From contig NZ_JAKSXZ010000128.1 of the NCBI RefSeq assembly GCF_022829465.1, positions 62,001 to 126,000 of the forward strand: 64,000 bases of DNA, given 5' to 3'. The stretch is from Methylobacterium sp. J-067 (GTDB lineage Bacteria; Pseudomonadota; Alphaproteobacteria; Rhizobiales; Beijerinckiaceae). The notes under the pieces were generated by a model that was given only the letters and a program-made list of their open reading frames with translations, was not told where the DNA came from and made no database searches. The position numbers and the translations under genes are program-made. Below, piece by piece: positions 8,627-18,545 of this stretch (the first letter of the stretch is position 1; each line of letters starts with the position of its first letter).

Positions 8627-9319
8627 TCAGCGGATGATGGCGACGCGGCGCTGCAGGCGGCGCACGAGGAACGAGGCGGCGAAGCAGATCGCAAAGTAGA
8701 CGAGCGCCGCGAAGATATACATCTCCACTAGACGCCCGTCGCGCTGGGCGACCTTCGAGGCCGCGCCCATGAAGTCGGTGAGCGACAGGACGTAGACCAG
8801 CGACGTGTCCTGGAAGAGCACGATGGTCTGGGTCAGCAGCAGCGGCAGCATGTTGCGGAAGGCCTGGGGCAGCACGACGTTGCTCATCGTCTGCCAGTAA
8901 TTCATACCGAGCGCCTGCGCGGCGCCGGTCTGCCCCTTCGGCACCGACTGGATGCCCGCGCGCATGATCTCGGCGAAATAGGCCGCCTCGAACGCCGTGA
9001 AGGTGATGAGCGCCGAGGGGAAGGCGCCGACCTGGATCGGCGTCGTCGAGCCGACCGCGTAGGCGCCGATATACGGCACCAGGAAGTAGAACCAGAAGAT
9101 CACCAGCACGAGGGGCAGGGAGCGGCACAGTTCGACATAGCCCTTGGCGAGGTGCCACACGCCGGGGATCCCCGAGAGCCGGGCCATGGCGAGCAGGGTC
9201 CCGAGGATCACGCCCCCCGCCGCCGCCATGGCGGTGAGCGACAGGGTGAAGACCATGCCCGTCCCGAACAGGTAGGGGAGGGACGTCAGGACGACGGAGA
9301 AATCGAAGTTCGAGAGCAT
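8627..9319 (-). CDS. polar amino-acid ABC transporter permease (GltK-like)
   Basis: A 230-residue inner-membrane permease of the His/Glu/Gln family: [11 protein letters not shown]..., several helices, the [15 protein letters not shown] segment, and the cytoplasmic EAA-type coupling loop [27 protein letters not shown]. The ATG at 9319 starts the mature-looking N-terminus. It lies 16 nt upstream of the ATPase gene and is the second permease of a heterodimeric pair. Confidence 0.9.
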   Translation of the reverse strand: MLSNFDFSVVLTSLPYLFGTGMVFTLSLTAMAAAGGVILGTLLAMARLSGIPGVWHLAKGYVELCRSLPLVLVIFWFYFLVPYIGAYAVGSTTPIQVGAFPSALITFTAFEAAYFAEIMRAGIQSVPKGQTGAAQALGMNYWQTMSNVVLPQAFRNMLPLLLTQTIVLFQDTSLVYVLSLTDFMGAASKVAQRDGRLVEMYIFAALVYFAICFAASFLVRRLQRRVAIIR

Positions 9320-9377
9320 CTCGGCCTGCGCATCATCGCCGCCTCGTCGGCGGCCGGTTGCAGCGGGGTTCGGGCGG

Positions 9378-10100
9378 TCAGCGCTGCCCGGGGATGGTGA
9401 CGGCGCGTTCGAGCAGGCTCGCGCAGACGACAACCACGAGGTTGATCGCCACGTACAGGAGCGTCGCGGCGGTGAAGGCCTCGAACACCTGGAAGGAGAA
9501 TTCCTGCATCGAGCGCGCCCGGCCGGTGAGTTCGAGCAGGCCGATGGTCAGCGCCACGGACGTGTTCTTGAGGTTGTTCAGGAACTCGGAGGTCATCGGC
9601 GGCAGGATGATGCGGTAGGCGTTCGGCAACAGGACGTAGCGGTAGGTCTGCGCCGTGGTGAAGCCCATGGCCGTGGCGGCCATCCGCTGCCCGCGCGGCA
9701 GGGCCTGGATGCCGGCGCGGACCTGCTCGGCCACCCGCGAGGCGGTGAAGAAGCCCAGGCACACCACCGCCGTGTAGAACGGCGCGTCCGGCATCTGCTT
9801 CACGGCATCCCCGAGGCCGCGCGGCAGCATCTCGGGCAGCACGAAGTACCAGAGGAACATCTGCACCAGCAGCGGCACGTTGCGGAAGATCTCGACATAG
9901 GTCGTGCCGATGGCGTTCGCCGTCTTGCTCGGCAGGGTGCGCAGCACGCCGATGACCGAGCCGAGGGTGAAGGCGATCGCCCAGGCGCACAGCGCCGTCA
10001 CGATGGTCCAGTACAGGCCGGACAGGAGCATGTCCGCGTAGGTGCCGGTCCCCTCCGGGGACTGGTCGAAGAAGATGCTCCAATTCCAATTGTAGTTCAT
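9378..10100 (-). CDS. polar amino-acid ABC transporter permease (GltJ-like)
   Basis: A 240-residue membrane permease starting MNYNWNWSIFFDQ, a start typical of GltJ/AatQ proteins. It has helices around residues 25-55, 75-95 and near the C-terminus, and the EAA loop ASRVAEQVRAGIQALPRGQRMAATAMG. It pairs with the following permease. It is separated from the upstream binding-protein gene by a strong stem-loop, which probably sets the usual excess of binding protein over membrane parts. Confidence 0.9.
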   Translation of the reverse strand: MNYNWNWSIFFDQSPEGTGTYADMLLSGLYWTIVTALCAWAIAFTLGSVIGVLRTLPSKTANAIGTTYVEIFRNVPLLVQMFLWYFVLPEMLPRGLGDAVKQMPDAPFYTAVVCLGFFTASRVAEQVRAGIQALPRGQRMAATAMGFTTAQTYRYVLLPNAYRIILPPMTSEFLNNLKNTSVALTIGLLELTGRARSMQEFSFQVFEAFTAATLLYVAINLVVVVCASLLERAVTIPGQR

Positions 10101-10132
10101 CGCCCGCCCGGCCCCGCTGCCGTTTCTTGGTT

Positions 10133-10158
10133 CGCCCCGCGGATCGTGCCGCGGGGCG
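10133..10158 (-). promoter_or_regulatory. intercistronic stem-loop between binding protein and permease genes
   Basis: CGCCCCGCGG - 6 nt loop - CCGCGGGGCG forms a perfect 10-bp G+C stem in the 77-nt gap after the binding-protein stop codon. No T-run follows on the minus strand, so it is more likely a partial terminator or a 3'-end stabiliser of the binding-protein mRNA than a full terminator. Confidence 0.6.
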
Positions 10159-10177
10159 CTCGTTCAGGTGCGAAGGC

Positions 10178-11101
10178 TCAGTAGGCAGCCGGATCGGGGC
10201 TGTCGATCGGCTTCGTGAACTGCTTCTTCATCTCGTCGCTCATCGGCAGGTTCAGGTTGATGTTGCGCGGCGGGATCGGCTGCGTGAACCACTTGTCGTA
10301 GAGCGCCTTGCCCTCAGGGCTGGTGTAGAGCTTGGCGGTGGCCTCGTCGGCGACGGCCTTGAACGGCGCGTCGTCCTTGCGGAGCATGATGCCGTAGGGC
10401 TCCGGCTTGGAGAGGGCTTCCTTCGAGATCTCGTAGGCGCCCGGATCCTTCGAGGAGGCGACCAGCGAGGCGAGGAGCACGTCGTCCATCACGAAGGCGA
10501 CGGCGCGGCCGGTCTCGACCATCAGGAACGCCTCGGCGTGGTCCTTGGCGGGCAGGATGGTCAGGCCGAGCTTCTTCTCGGTGTTGGCCTCGTTGATCTG
10601 CCGGATGTTCGTGGTGCCGGAGGTCGAGACGACGGTCTTGCCCTTCAGGTCCTCGATCGTGTGCAGGTTCGAGGACTTCTTCGACACGAAGCGCGTCGCG
10701 GTGAGGAAGTGGCTGTTGGTGAAGCCCACCTGCTTCTGGCGGTCGGCGTTGTTGGTGGTCGACCCGCATTCGAGGTCGATCGTGCCGTTGGCCATCAGCG
10801 GGATGCGGGTCGCCGAGGTGACCGGGTTCAACTTCACGTCGATTTTCGGCAGGCCGAGCTTGGTCTTCACCGCGTCGGCGATCTTGTAGCAGATGTCCAT
10901 GGCGTAGCCGACCGGCTTCTCGTCGCCGCCGAGGTAGGAGAACGGCACGGAGGAGTCGCGGTAGCCGATGGTGATGGCACCGGAATCCTTCACCTTCTTG
11001 AGGGTGCCGGTCAGGTCCTCGGCGCCGGCGGCCAGGGGGGCGACGGCGAGGCTCAGGCCAAGCGCCGCGGCGAGGCCACGGCGTGCGTTAACGAACTGCA
11101 T
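10178..11101 (-). CDS. amino-acid ABC transporter substrate-binding protein (GltI/AapJ-like)
   Basis: A 307-residue periplasmic protein with signal peptide ending AAGAEDL. The family 3 solute-binding fold is clear: GAITIGYRDSSVPFSYLGG, GYAMDICYKIADAV, IDLECGSTTNNADRQKQVGF and VAFVMDDVLLASL. The motif set resembles glutamate/aspartate-binding GltI. The ATG at 11101 follows an AGGAG ribosome-binding site. First gene of the four-gene importer operon. A clear paralogue is encoded at 18546-19460. Confidence 0.92.
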   Translation of the reverse strand: MQFVNARRGLAAALGLSLAVAPLAAGAEDLTGTLKKVKDSGAITIGYRDSSVPFSYLGGDEKPVGYAMDICYKIADAVKTKLGLPKIDVKLNPVTSATRIPLMANGTIDLECGSTTNNADRQKQVGFTNSHFLTATRFVSKKSSNLHTIEDLKGKTVVSTSGTTNIRQINEANTEKKLGLTILPAKDHAEAFLMVETGRAVAFVMDDVLLASLVASSKDPGAYEISKEALSKPEPYGIMLRKDDAPFKAVADEATAKLYTSPEGKALYDKWFTQPIPPRNINLNLPMSDEMKKQFTKPIDSPDPAAY

Positions 11102-11433
11102 CGGTACGGAACTCCTGGGTCTGGCCGAACGTCGTCGGCAGGCGGTGTCGGGTGCAGGCCCGCCCGCTCGAGCGGAGCCTTTGCAACGTTGATGCCGGAG
11201 AGACAGGTCTGAATACGAGATACCGGTCGGCGCGCGGTCCGTAGGCCGGTGAACCGGCCGCCCTGAACCGCATCGATCCATCCGGAGCCACACTCGCCGC
11301 CTCTCCGACACTCGGAGCCGGGCCGAGCGCCCGCGCGAGCGGCATGTTGCATGATTTTGAGGCGGACGCACCGGGGCGCGTCACGGAGCCCACAGGCTGC
11401 GCCTGACGATCCGCCCGATGTCGCAATGCGAAA
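11102..11433. other. intergenic stretch, probable importer promoter region
   Basis: Together with the terminator that follows, about 380 nt separate the GltI-like gene from the livK-like gene. The stretch should hold the promoter of the amino-acid importer operon (minus strand), whose ribosome-binding site AGGAG lies about 10 nt before the ATG at 11101. I see no convincing -35/-10 pair, no sigma-54 GG-N10-GC element, no RNA gene and no coding sequence of normal character. Confidence 0.4.
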
Positions 11434-11459
11434 GCCGCCCCGCAGCATGGCGGGACGGC
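11434..11459 (-). terminator. rho-independent terminator of the livK-like gene
   Basis: Read on the minus strand, a 10-bp stem with one mismatch (GCCGTCCCGC / GCGGGGCGGC, 6-nt loop) is followed by TTTCGC, starting 24 nt after the stop codon of the binding-protein gene. The T-run is short. Confidence 0.6.
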
Positions 11460-11482
11460 GTCCGGTCGGCGTGAGTGAGACG

Positions 11483-12604
11483 TTACTGGGTCAGTTCATT
11501 GCCGGCATAGCCGATCTGGCCGTCCTTGCCCTTCTTCCACTCGTAGATCACGTAGTCGGGCTTGGTGATGTCGCCCTTCTTGTCGAGGGAGATCGGGCCG
11601 AGCACCGTCTGGAACGGCTTACCCTCGCGCATGTAGGCGGCGACCTTCTTGCCGTCCGTGGACTTCACGGCGTCCGCCGCCTGCTTGAAGATCTGCGCGG
11701 CGGCGTAGGCGTAGAGGGTGTAGGCCTCCGGATCGATGCCCTTCGCCTTGAAGGCGGCGACCGCGTCCTTGGCCGCCGGGTTCTTGCGGGCGTCCGGCGG
11801 GAAGGTGGTGAGCGTGCCCTCGGCGGCCGGGCCGGCGATGGCGACGAGTTCGCGATCGACCATGCCGTCGCCGCCCATCATCGGCGCATTCAGGCCCTGG
11901 TCGCGCATCTGGCGCAGGATCAGCCCGGCCTCGGTGTAGTAGCCGCCGAAGTAGACGATATCGACGCCGTTCTGCTTCAGCTTGGAGACGAGGGCCGAGT
12001 AATCCTTCTCGCCCGGATTGATGCCCTCGTAGAGGGTCTCCTTGCCGCCCTTGGCCTTGAACGCCTTCAGCGTCTCGTCGGCGAGACCCTTCCCGTAGGG
12101 GGTCTTGTCATGGACGATGGCGACCTTCTTCCCCTTGAACTTGGTGGCGAGGTAATCGCCCGCCACCGCGCCCTGCTGGTCGTCCCGGCCGCAGGTGCGG
12201 AAGGTGTTCCACAGGCCGCGCTCGGTGAACTTCACGTTGGTCGAGGCGGGGGTGATCTCGACGATGTTGGCGTCGGCGTAGACGTCCGAGGCCGGGATCG
12301 AGACGCCGGAATTGAAGTGGCCGACCACGAACTTCACCTTGTCGGAGGCGAACTTGTTGGCCACCGACACGCCCTGCTTCGGATCGGAGGCGTCGTCGCC
12401 CACGACCAGCTCGACCTTCTCGCCGTTGATGCCGCCGGCCTTGTTGAAGTCTTCCACCGCCTGGGCGGTGCCGTTCTTGAGCTGCGCGCCGAAGGCCGCG
12501 CTGTTGCCGGTGATCGGCGCACCGACGCCGATCTTGACCTCCGCCAGGGCGGGGCCGGAGGTCAGGACGCCGAGCGCGAGGCCCGCCAGAAGTACCGATC
12601 GCAT
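11483..12604 (-). CDS. livK: branched-chain amino-acid ABC transporter substrate-binding protein
   Basis: A 373-residue type I periplasmic binding protein with signal peptide ending PALAEVK. Landmarks: IGVGAPITGNSAAFGAQLKNG, LVVGDDASDPKQGVSVANKF, GHFNSGVSIPASDVYA and KKVAIVHDKTPYGKGLADE. The ATG at 12604 has a GGGGAG Shine-Dalgarno 7 nt upstream; an in-frame ATG at 12622 overlaps that site and is less likely. It is last in the livHMGF cluster. Ligand is inferred as leucine/isoleucine/valine or a related hydrophobic or carboxylate compound. Confidence 0.9.
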   Translation of the reverse strand: MRSVLLAGLALGVLTSGPALAEVKIGVGAPITGNSAAFGAQLKNGTAQAVEDFNKAGGINGEKVELVVGDDASDPKQGVSVANKFASDKVKFVVGHFNSGVSIPASDVYADANIVEITPASTNVKFTERGLWNTFRTCGRDDQQGAVAGDYLATKFKGKKVAIVHDKTPYGKGLADETLKAFKAKGGKETLYEGINPGEKDYSALVSKLKQNGVDIVYFGGYYTEAGLILRQMRDQGLNAPMMGGDGMVDRELVAIAGPAAEGTLTTFPPDARKNPAAKDAVAAFKAKGIDPEAYTLYAYAAAQIFKQAADAVKSTDGKKVAAYMREGKPFQTVLGPISLDKKGDITKPDYVIYEWKKGKDGQIGYAGNELTQ

Positions 12605-12661
12605 CGCCACACTCCCCTTCATGCGCCCCGGACAATCAGGGCGAACCGAATCGTCGAAGGC

Positions 12662-13015
12662 TCAAGACCCGCGCGGACGCCATGTCAGCGGCGAGGTCTT
12701 CTCGTAGAGCCAGCGGTACTGGCTCGTCATCTGGCGGGTGCGCGTCGCGCGAAACCCCGCCGAGCCGATCAGCAGCACCACCAGCGCGTCCACGGCGTAG
12801 TAATGCGCCGACAAGAGCGTGCCCCCGAACAGGGCGAAATGGATGAAGCGCACCGCCGCCGCCACGAGGAGCAGGGCCGGAACGCAGTGCCAATACGGCC
12901 GCCAGCCCTTGGCGATGCCCCGCGCCGCCATCCAGCCGGCCCAGCCGCCCATCACCACCGTGACGAGGAGGAACAGCCAGACCGAGCCTTCCTCGAACAG
13001 CAGGCCGTCAAGCAT
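12662..13015 (-). CDS. small membrane protein of liv operon (DUF6867-like)
   Basis: A 117-residue protein with three or four hydrophobic helices (about residues 10-32, 44-66, 68-88) and a cytoplasmic C-terminus RTRQMTSQYRWLYEKTSPLTW. Its start overlaps the livF stop by 8 nt, implying translational coupling. I recall similar small proteins in alphaproteobacterial liv operons, labelled DUF6867, but I could not verify the family. Function unknown; a role in assembling or regulating the transporter is inference from context. Confidence 0.7.
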   Translation of the reverse strand: MLDGLLFEEGSVWLFLLVTVVMGGWAGWMAARGIAKGWRPYWHCVPALLLVAAAVRFIHFALFGGTLLSAHYYAVDALVVLLIGSAGFRATRTRQMTSQYRWLYEKTSPLTWRPRGS

Positions 13016-13814
13016 GGTCGCCCCCCGCAGGCGCGGCGTGGCCGCCTTCGAGATAGGCCGCCTTCACTGACGGGTCGTCCAGCAATTGCCGGCCGGTGCC
13101 GCTCATGGTGATGCGCCCGTTCACCAGCACGTAGCCGCGATGGGCGAGCTTCAGGGCGTGGTAGGCGTTCTGCTCCACGAGGAAGATGGTCATCCCGTCC
13201 TCCCGGTTGAGGCGGCGGATCGCGTCGAAGATGCCCTTTACCACGAGGGGCGCGAGGCCGAGCGACGGCTCGTCCAGCAGGAGCAGCTTCGGCCGGCTCA
13301 TCAGGGCGCGGGCGATGGCGAGCATCTGCTGCTCGCCGCCGGACATCGTGCCGGCCCGCTGGTGCAGCCGCTCGCCGACGCGGGGAAACAGGGTGACGAC
13401 CTTCTCCAGGTCCTCCGCGAAGTACCGCCCGCCATGGAGGGCGGCGCCCATCTGCAGGTTCTCGTGCACGCTCATGCGCGGGAAGACCCGGCGGCCCTCC
13501 GGCGACTGGGCGATCCCGAGGCGGGCGATCTCGTGGGTCGGCACGCGGGTGATGTCGCGGCCCTCGTAGGTGATGGTGCCCGAACGCGCCTGGGGGGCGC
13601 CGAACACGGTCATCATCAAGGTCGACTTGCCGGCGCCGTTGGCCCCGATCAGCGTGACGATCTCGCCCTCGCCGACATCGAGATCGACGCCCCTCAAGGC
13701 GGCGACGCTGCCGTAATAGGTCGAGACCCCGCGCACCGTCAGGAGCGGCGGCGTGCCCCCCGCCTGGATCGCGCGGGTCTCCTCCACGAGCACGTTGATG
13801 CCGGCAACGCTCAA
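13008..13814 (-). CDS. livF: branched-chain amino-acid ABC transporter ATP-binding protein LivF
   Basis: A 268-residue ABC ATPase with Walker A GANGAGKST, the LivF-specific QSPEGRRVFPRMSV, signature MSGGEQQ and Walker B LLLLDEPSLGLAP. The frame opens with a TTG at 13814, 10 nt after livG and preceded by AGGG at good spacing; the first 25 residues before LLTVRGVSTYYG are poorly conserved, so a later start is possible. It forms the nucleotide-binding heterodimer with LivG. Confidence 0.9.
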   Translation of the reverse strand: MSVAGINVLVEETRAIQAGGTPPLLTVRGVSTYYGSVAALRGVDLDVGEGEIVTLIGANGAGKSTLMMTVFGAPQARSGTITYEGRDITRVPTHEIARLGIAQSPEGRRVFPRMSVHENLQMGAALHGGRYFAEDLEKVVTLFPRVGERLHQRAGTMSGGEQQMLAIARALMSRPKLLLLDEPSLGLAPLVVKGIFDAIRRLNREDGMTIFLVEQNAYHALKLAHRGYVLVNGRITMSGTGRQLLDDPSVKAAYLEGGHAAPAGGDHA

Positions 13815-13824
13815 CGGTCGGCCC

Positions 13825-14684
<860 letters not shown>

Positions 14685-14685
<1 letters not shown>

Positions 14686-16091
14686 CAGCCGTGCCCCTCG
14701 CTCACATGGGCGCCGGAGATCGCCTTCCGCTCACCCAGCGTCACCGAGGGCATCCGCACCGAGATCAGCCCGCGCGGGCGCCAGACCATCATCGCCACCA
14801 TGGCGAGGCCGAACAGCAGCAGCCGGTACTCGTTGGGATCGAACCCCTCGCCGAACACCGCCTTCAGGCCGCCGAGGTTGCGCAGCATCTCGGGGCCGGC
14901 GACCATCGCCACGGCCGCGATGGCAACGCCGAACTGGCTGCCCATGCCGCCGAGCACCACGATCGCCAGGATGATCGCGCTTTCGAGGAAGGTGAAGCTC
15001 TCCGGCGAGATGAAGCCCTGCCGCACGGCGAAGAACGAGCCGGCGATGCCGCCGAAGGCCGCGCCCAGGGCGAAGGCCGTGAGCTTCGTCGCCGTGGTGT
15101 CGATGCCGAGCGACCGGCAGGCGATCTCGTCCTCGCGAAGCGCCTCCCAGGCGCGGCCGATGGGCAGGCGGCGCAGGCGCAGCGTCACGAGGTTGGTGAT
15201 CAGCGCCAGCACGAGGATCAGGTAGTACAGAAACACGACCCGGTGCATCGAATCGAATTCGAGGCCGAAGCGGGCGGCGAACCCGTCCTCGTCCGCCGTG
15301 AAGGGGATGCCGAAGAAGGTGGCGCGTGGAATCGAGGACACGCCCGCCGCGCCGCCGGTCACGTCCGTCCAGTTGATGAGGACGAGGCGGATGATCTCGC
15401 CGAAGGCCAGCGTCACGATGGCGAGGTAATCGCCCCGCAGCCGCAGGACGGGGAAGCCCAGCAGCATCCCCCACAGGCCCGCGAACAGGCCGGCGAGCGG
15501 CAGGCACACCCAGAAGGACAGGCCGAAGGTGGTCGAGAGCAGCGCGTAGGAATAGGCGCCGACCGCGTAGAAGGCGACGTAGCCGAGGTCGAGGAGGCCG
15601 GCGAGGCCGACGACGATGTTCAGCCCCCAGCCGAGCATCACGTAGGTGAGGATGAGGATGCCGAGGTCGATCCAGTAGCGGGCCGAGCCGAGATCGCCGG
15701 TGGCCAGCGTCGCCAGGACCGGCAGGGAGAGCGCCACCGCCACGAACAGCTTCAGGCCGATCTTCGAGACCTTCTGCCCGGCATCGGGCTCGCCCCCCAC
15801 GGCCTCGGTGGCCTGGGCGGGGGCGGGCGTCAGGGCTCGCCGCGCGTCCCGGCGCAGCAGGAGCAGGCGCTGGCCGAGGCGGACGCCGAAGGTGATCGCG
15901 CAGAGGATCGCCACCAGCCCCCAGCGGGGGACGAGGACGAGGTCGCTGCCCGGCCCCGGATCCATCCGGTAGGCGATCAGCGGCAGGCAGAGGCCGAGGG
16001 CGACGAGGGCGCAGAGGGCGGCGTCGCGCAGGATGGCGCCCATGACGCTCTCCGGCAGGGCGCCCTGGGTCGAGGCGGCGGGGCGGGCCAT
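14685..16091 (-). CDS. livM: branched-chain amino-acid ABC transporter permease LivM
   Basis: A 468-residue permease, longer than the roughly 330-residue core because of an N-terminal extension of about 120 residues with two or three extra helices, as in enterobacterial LivM. Core landmarks: [72 protein letters not shown] and [12 protein letters not shown]. It overlaps livH and livG by one base each (TGATG junctions), so the four genes are translationally coupled. Confidence 0.93.
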
Positions 16092-17008
16092 CAGACCTTC
16101 TCGACCTCAGGCCGCCCGAGGATCCCCGAGGGCATGAAGATCAGCACGATCGCCAGGATCGAGAAGGCGGCCACGTCCTTGTATTCGATGGAGAAATAGG
16201 CCGACCAGAAGGTCTCGATCAGGCCGATAATCAGCCCCCCGAGCACCGCGCCGGGCAGGGAGCCGATGCCCCCCAGCACCGCCGCCGTGAAGGCCTTCAC
16301 GCCCGGCACGAACCCGTCCGAGAACGAGACCACGCCGTAATACATCACGTAGAGCACCCCCGCGACCGCCGCGAGGGCGGCGCCGAGGACGAAGGTCAGG
16401 GAGATCGTCCGGTCCACGTCGATGCCGAGCAGGGCGGCCATCTTCCGATCCTGCTCGCAGGCCCGCTGGGCGCGGCCGAAGGGCGTCCGCTGGACGAGGT
16501 ACCAGAAGCCCGTCAGCAGCACCGCCGTCACCACCATGATCAGCCCCTGCTTGTAGGACAGGACCACGGTGTACCCCTCCCGCTCCAGGACGGTGATGCC
16601 CCCCGAGAGGACCGGCGGCATCGACTTATTGCGGGCGCCCTGCACCACCTGCACGAAGTTCGACAGGAAGATGGAGACGCCGATCGCCGAGATCAGCGGC
16701 GCCAGCCGGAAGGAGCCCCGGAGCGGCCGGTAGGCCACCAGCTCGATGGCCCAGCCCCAGAGGGCGGTGAGCGCCATCGCCAGCACCAGCACCACGAGGA
16801 AGGCGAGCACGATGGAGGTGACGCCGAGCCACGTCGTCAGCAGCAGGAACAGGATCAGGGAAATGAAGCAGGAGACCATGAAGACGTCGCCATGGGCGAA
16901 GTTCACCATGCCGATGATGCCGAAGACCATCGTATAGCCGATGGCGATCAACCCGTAGATCGAGCCCAGCGTCAGGCCGTTGATCAACTGCTGCAGGAAG
17001 ACGTCCAT
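16091..17008 (-). CDS. livH: branched-chain amino-acid ABC transporter permease LivH
   Basis: A 305-residue permease starting [41 protein letters not shown], the unmistakable LivH N-terminus. The coupling loop [27 protein letters not shown] and [17 protein letters not shown] are present. It is the first gene of the operon; its promoter must lie in the 232-nt gap shared with the divergent symporter gene. Confidence 0.94.
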   Translation of the reverse strand: MDVFLQQLINGLTLGSIYGLIAIGYTMVFGIIGMVNFAHGDVFMVSCFISLILFLLLTTWLGVTSIVLAFLVVLVLAMALTALWGWAIELVAYRPLRGSFRLAPLISAIGVSIFLSNFVQVVQGARNKSMPPVLSGGITVLEREGYTVVLSYKQGLIMVVTAVLLTGFWYLVQRTPFGRAQRACEQDRKMAALLGIDVDRTISLTFVLGAALAAVAGVLYVMYYGVVSFSDGFVPGVKAFTAAVLGGIGSLPGAVLGGLIIGLIETFWSAYFSIEYKDVAAFSILAIVLIFMPSGILGRPEVEKV

Positions 17009-17188
17009 ACACCCGTCCGCTCGATGCCCCAGAGCGTTTCAATCCTCCGGGGTCGGTCCGCAAGACCCGTACCGCAAGCGTAGCCTCGACGCCACAGGGG
17101 CCCCGGGGGCGTCATCGACACAAATCCAGGCATTTGCCGCACAAATTTCAGCAAGCGGGCTTGCGGATGGCATGGTGTCTGCTGGACC

Positions 17189-17205
17189 GTTACGAGAAAT
17201 GTAAC
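17189..17205. promoter_or_regulatory. inverted repeat in the livH / symporter intergenic region
   Basis: GTTAC-N7-GTAAC, with an A-rich centre, lies 36 nt before the symporter ATG in the divergent intergenic region. The symmetry suggests a regulator site controlling one or both directions. Regulator unknown. Confidence 0.4.
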
Positions 17206-17240
17206 CAATCGACCCGGGCGGGTGCGGGGAGGGATCAGCA

Positions 17241-18521
17241 ATGTCCGGATCGAGACTGACCACACTCATCTTTGTCGGAATGGTACTCGGCATCGCGGTG
17301 GGTTATGCCTGCAGCATCACTTGGCCGGATCCGCAGACCGCCAAGGAGATCGCCGGATACATCGCACTGGTGTCCGATATCTTCCTGCGGCTCATCAAGA
17401 TGATCATTGCGCCTCTGGTGTTCTCGACACTGGTCGTGGGCATCGCGCACATGGGCGATACTGCTTCCGTCGGCCGGGTCGGCGGTAAGGCACTGCTGTG
17501 GTTCGTGGGCGCGTCGTTCTGTTCGCTGCTGCTCGGCCTGATGCTGGTGAACCTTCTCCAGCCCGGCCACAACCTGAACTTGCCGCTCCCCGACGCCGGA
17601 GCGGGCACCGGCCTGAAGGCCGCCTCGCTCTCCCTGAAGGAGTTCGTCACCCACCTCGTGCCCAAGAGCGCGGTGGAGGCGATGGCCAACAACGAAATCC
17701 TGCAAATCGTTGTATTCTCGATCTTTTTCGGCGTCGCCTTGGCCTCCCTCGGGGAGAAGGGCCAGTTCCTCGCCAAGGGGATCGAGGGCGTCGCCGACGT
17801 GATGCTCAAGGTCACCGGCTACGTGATGCTGTTCGCCCCCGTCGCCGTCTTCGCGGCCATCGCGGCGACCATCACAACCCAGGGCATCGGTGTCCTCGTC
17901 ACCTACGGCAAGTTCATGCTGATGTTCTACTTCGGCCTGTTCTGCCTGTGGATGCTGTTGATGGGGGTCGGCACCCTCCTCGTCGGCACAGGCGGGATCA
18001 GCCGGCTCGTGAACCTGATCAAGGAGCCGTTCGTCTTGGCCTTCTCCACCGCGTCGAGCGAGGCGGCCTATCCGAAGCTGCTCTCGAACCTCGAGCAGTT
18101 CGGCGTGCCGAACAAGATCACCTCGTTCGTGCTGCCGATGGGCTACTCGTTCAACCTCGACGGCTCGATGATGTACTGCACCTTCGCGGTGATGTTCATC
18201 GCGCAGGCCTACAACATCCCGCTCACCTGGACGCAGCAACTGACGATGCTGCTTCTCCTGATGGTCACATCGAAGGGCATGGCCGGCGTGCCGCGCGCCT
18301 CGCTGGTGGTGATCTCGGCGACCCTGTCGCAGTTCAACATCCCCGAGGCGGGGCTGCTGCTCATCATCGGCATCGACCAGTTCCTCGACATGGGCCGCTC
18401 GGCGACCAACGTCCTCGGCAACAGCATCGCGACCGTCGCCGTGGCGAAGTGGGAGGGCCAGCTCACCCTGGAGGACCAGCGCCTCGATCACATGCCCGGC
18501 GCCGCCGCGCCGGCCGAGTAG
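17241..18521 (+). CDS. dicarboxylate/amino acid:cation symporter (DAACS family)
   Basis: A 426-residue inner-membrane secondary transporter. Landmarks of the GltPh/DctA/GltP family: FLRLIKMIIAPLVFSTLVVGIAHM, the TM7 region PMGYSFNLDGSMMYCTFAVMFIAQAYNIP, the hairpin-2 region TSKGMAGVPRASLVV, and the TM8 segment IGIDQFLDMGRSATNVLGN, with the Asp, Arg and Asn of the substrate site. A strong Shine-Dalgarno (GGGGAGGG) precedes the ATG. Likely substrates are glutamate, aspartate or C4-dicarboxylates with sodium or protons; the exact one cannot be read. The next gene encodes a GltI-like binding protein. Confidence 0.92.
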   Translation: MSGSRLTTLIFVGMVLGIAVGYACSITWPDPQTAKEIAGYIALVSDIFLRLIKMIIAPLVFSTLVVGIAHMGDTASVGRVGGKALLWFVGASFCSLLLGLMLVNLLQPGHNLNLPLPDAGAGTGLKAASLSLKEFVTHLVPKSAVEAMANNEILQIVVFSIFFGVALASLGEKGQFLAKGIEGVADVMLKVTGYVMLFAPVAVFAAIAATITTQGIGVLVTYGKFMLMFYFGLFCLWMLLMGVGTLLVGTGGISRLVNLIKEPFVLAFSTASSEAAYPKLLSNLEQFGVPNKITSFVLPMGYSFNLDGSMMYCTFAVMFIAQAYNIPLTWTQQLTMLLLLMVTSKGMAGVPRASLVVISATLSQFNIPEAGLLLIIGIDQFLDMGRSATNVLGNSIATVAVAKWEGQLTLEDQRLDHMPGAAAPAE

Positions 18522-18545
18522 GGCGACCGGGAGGGGATGGCCGAC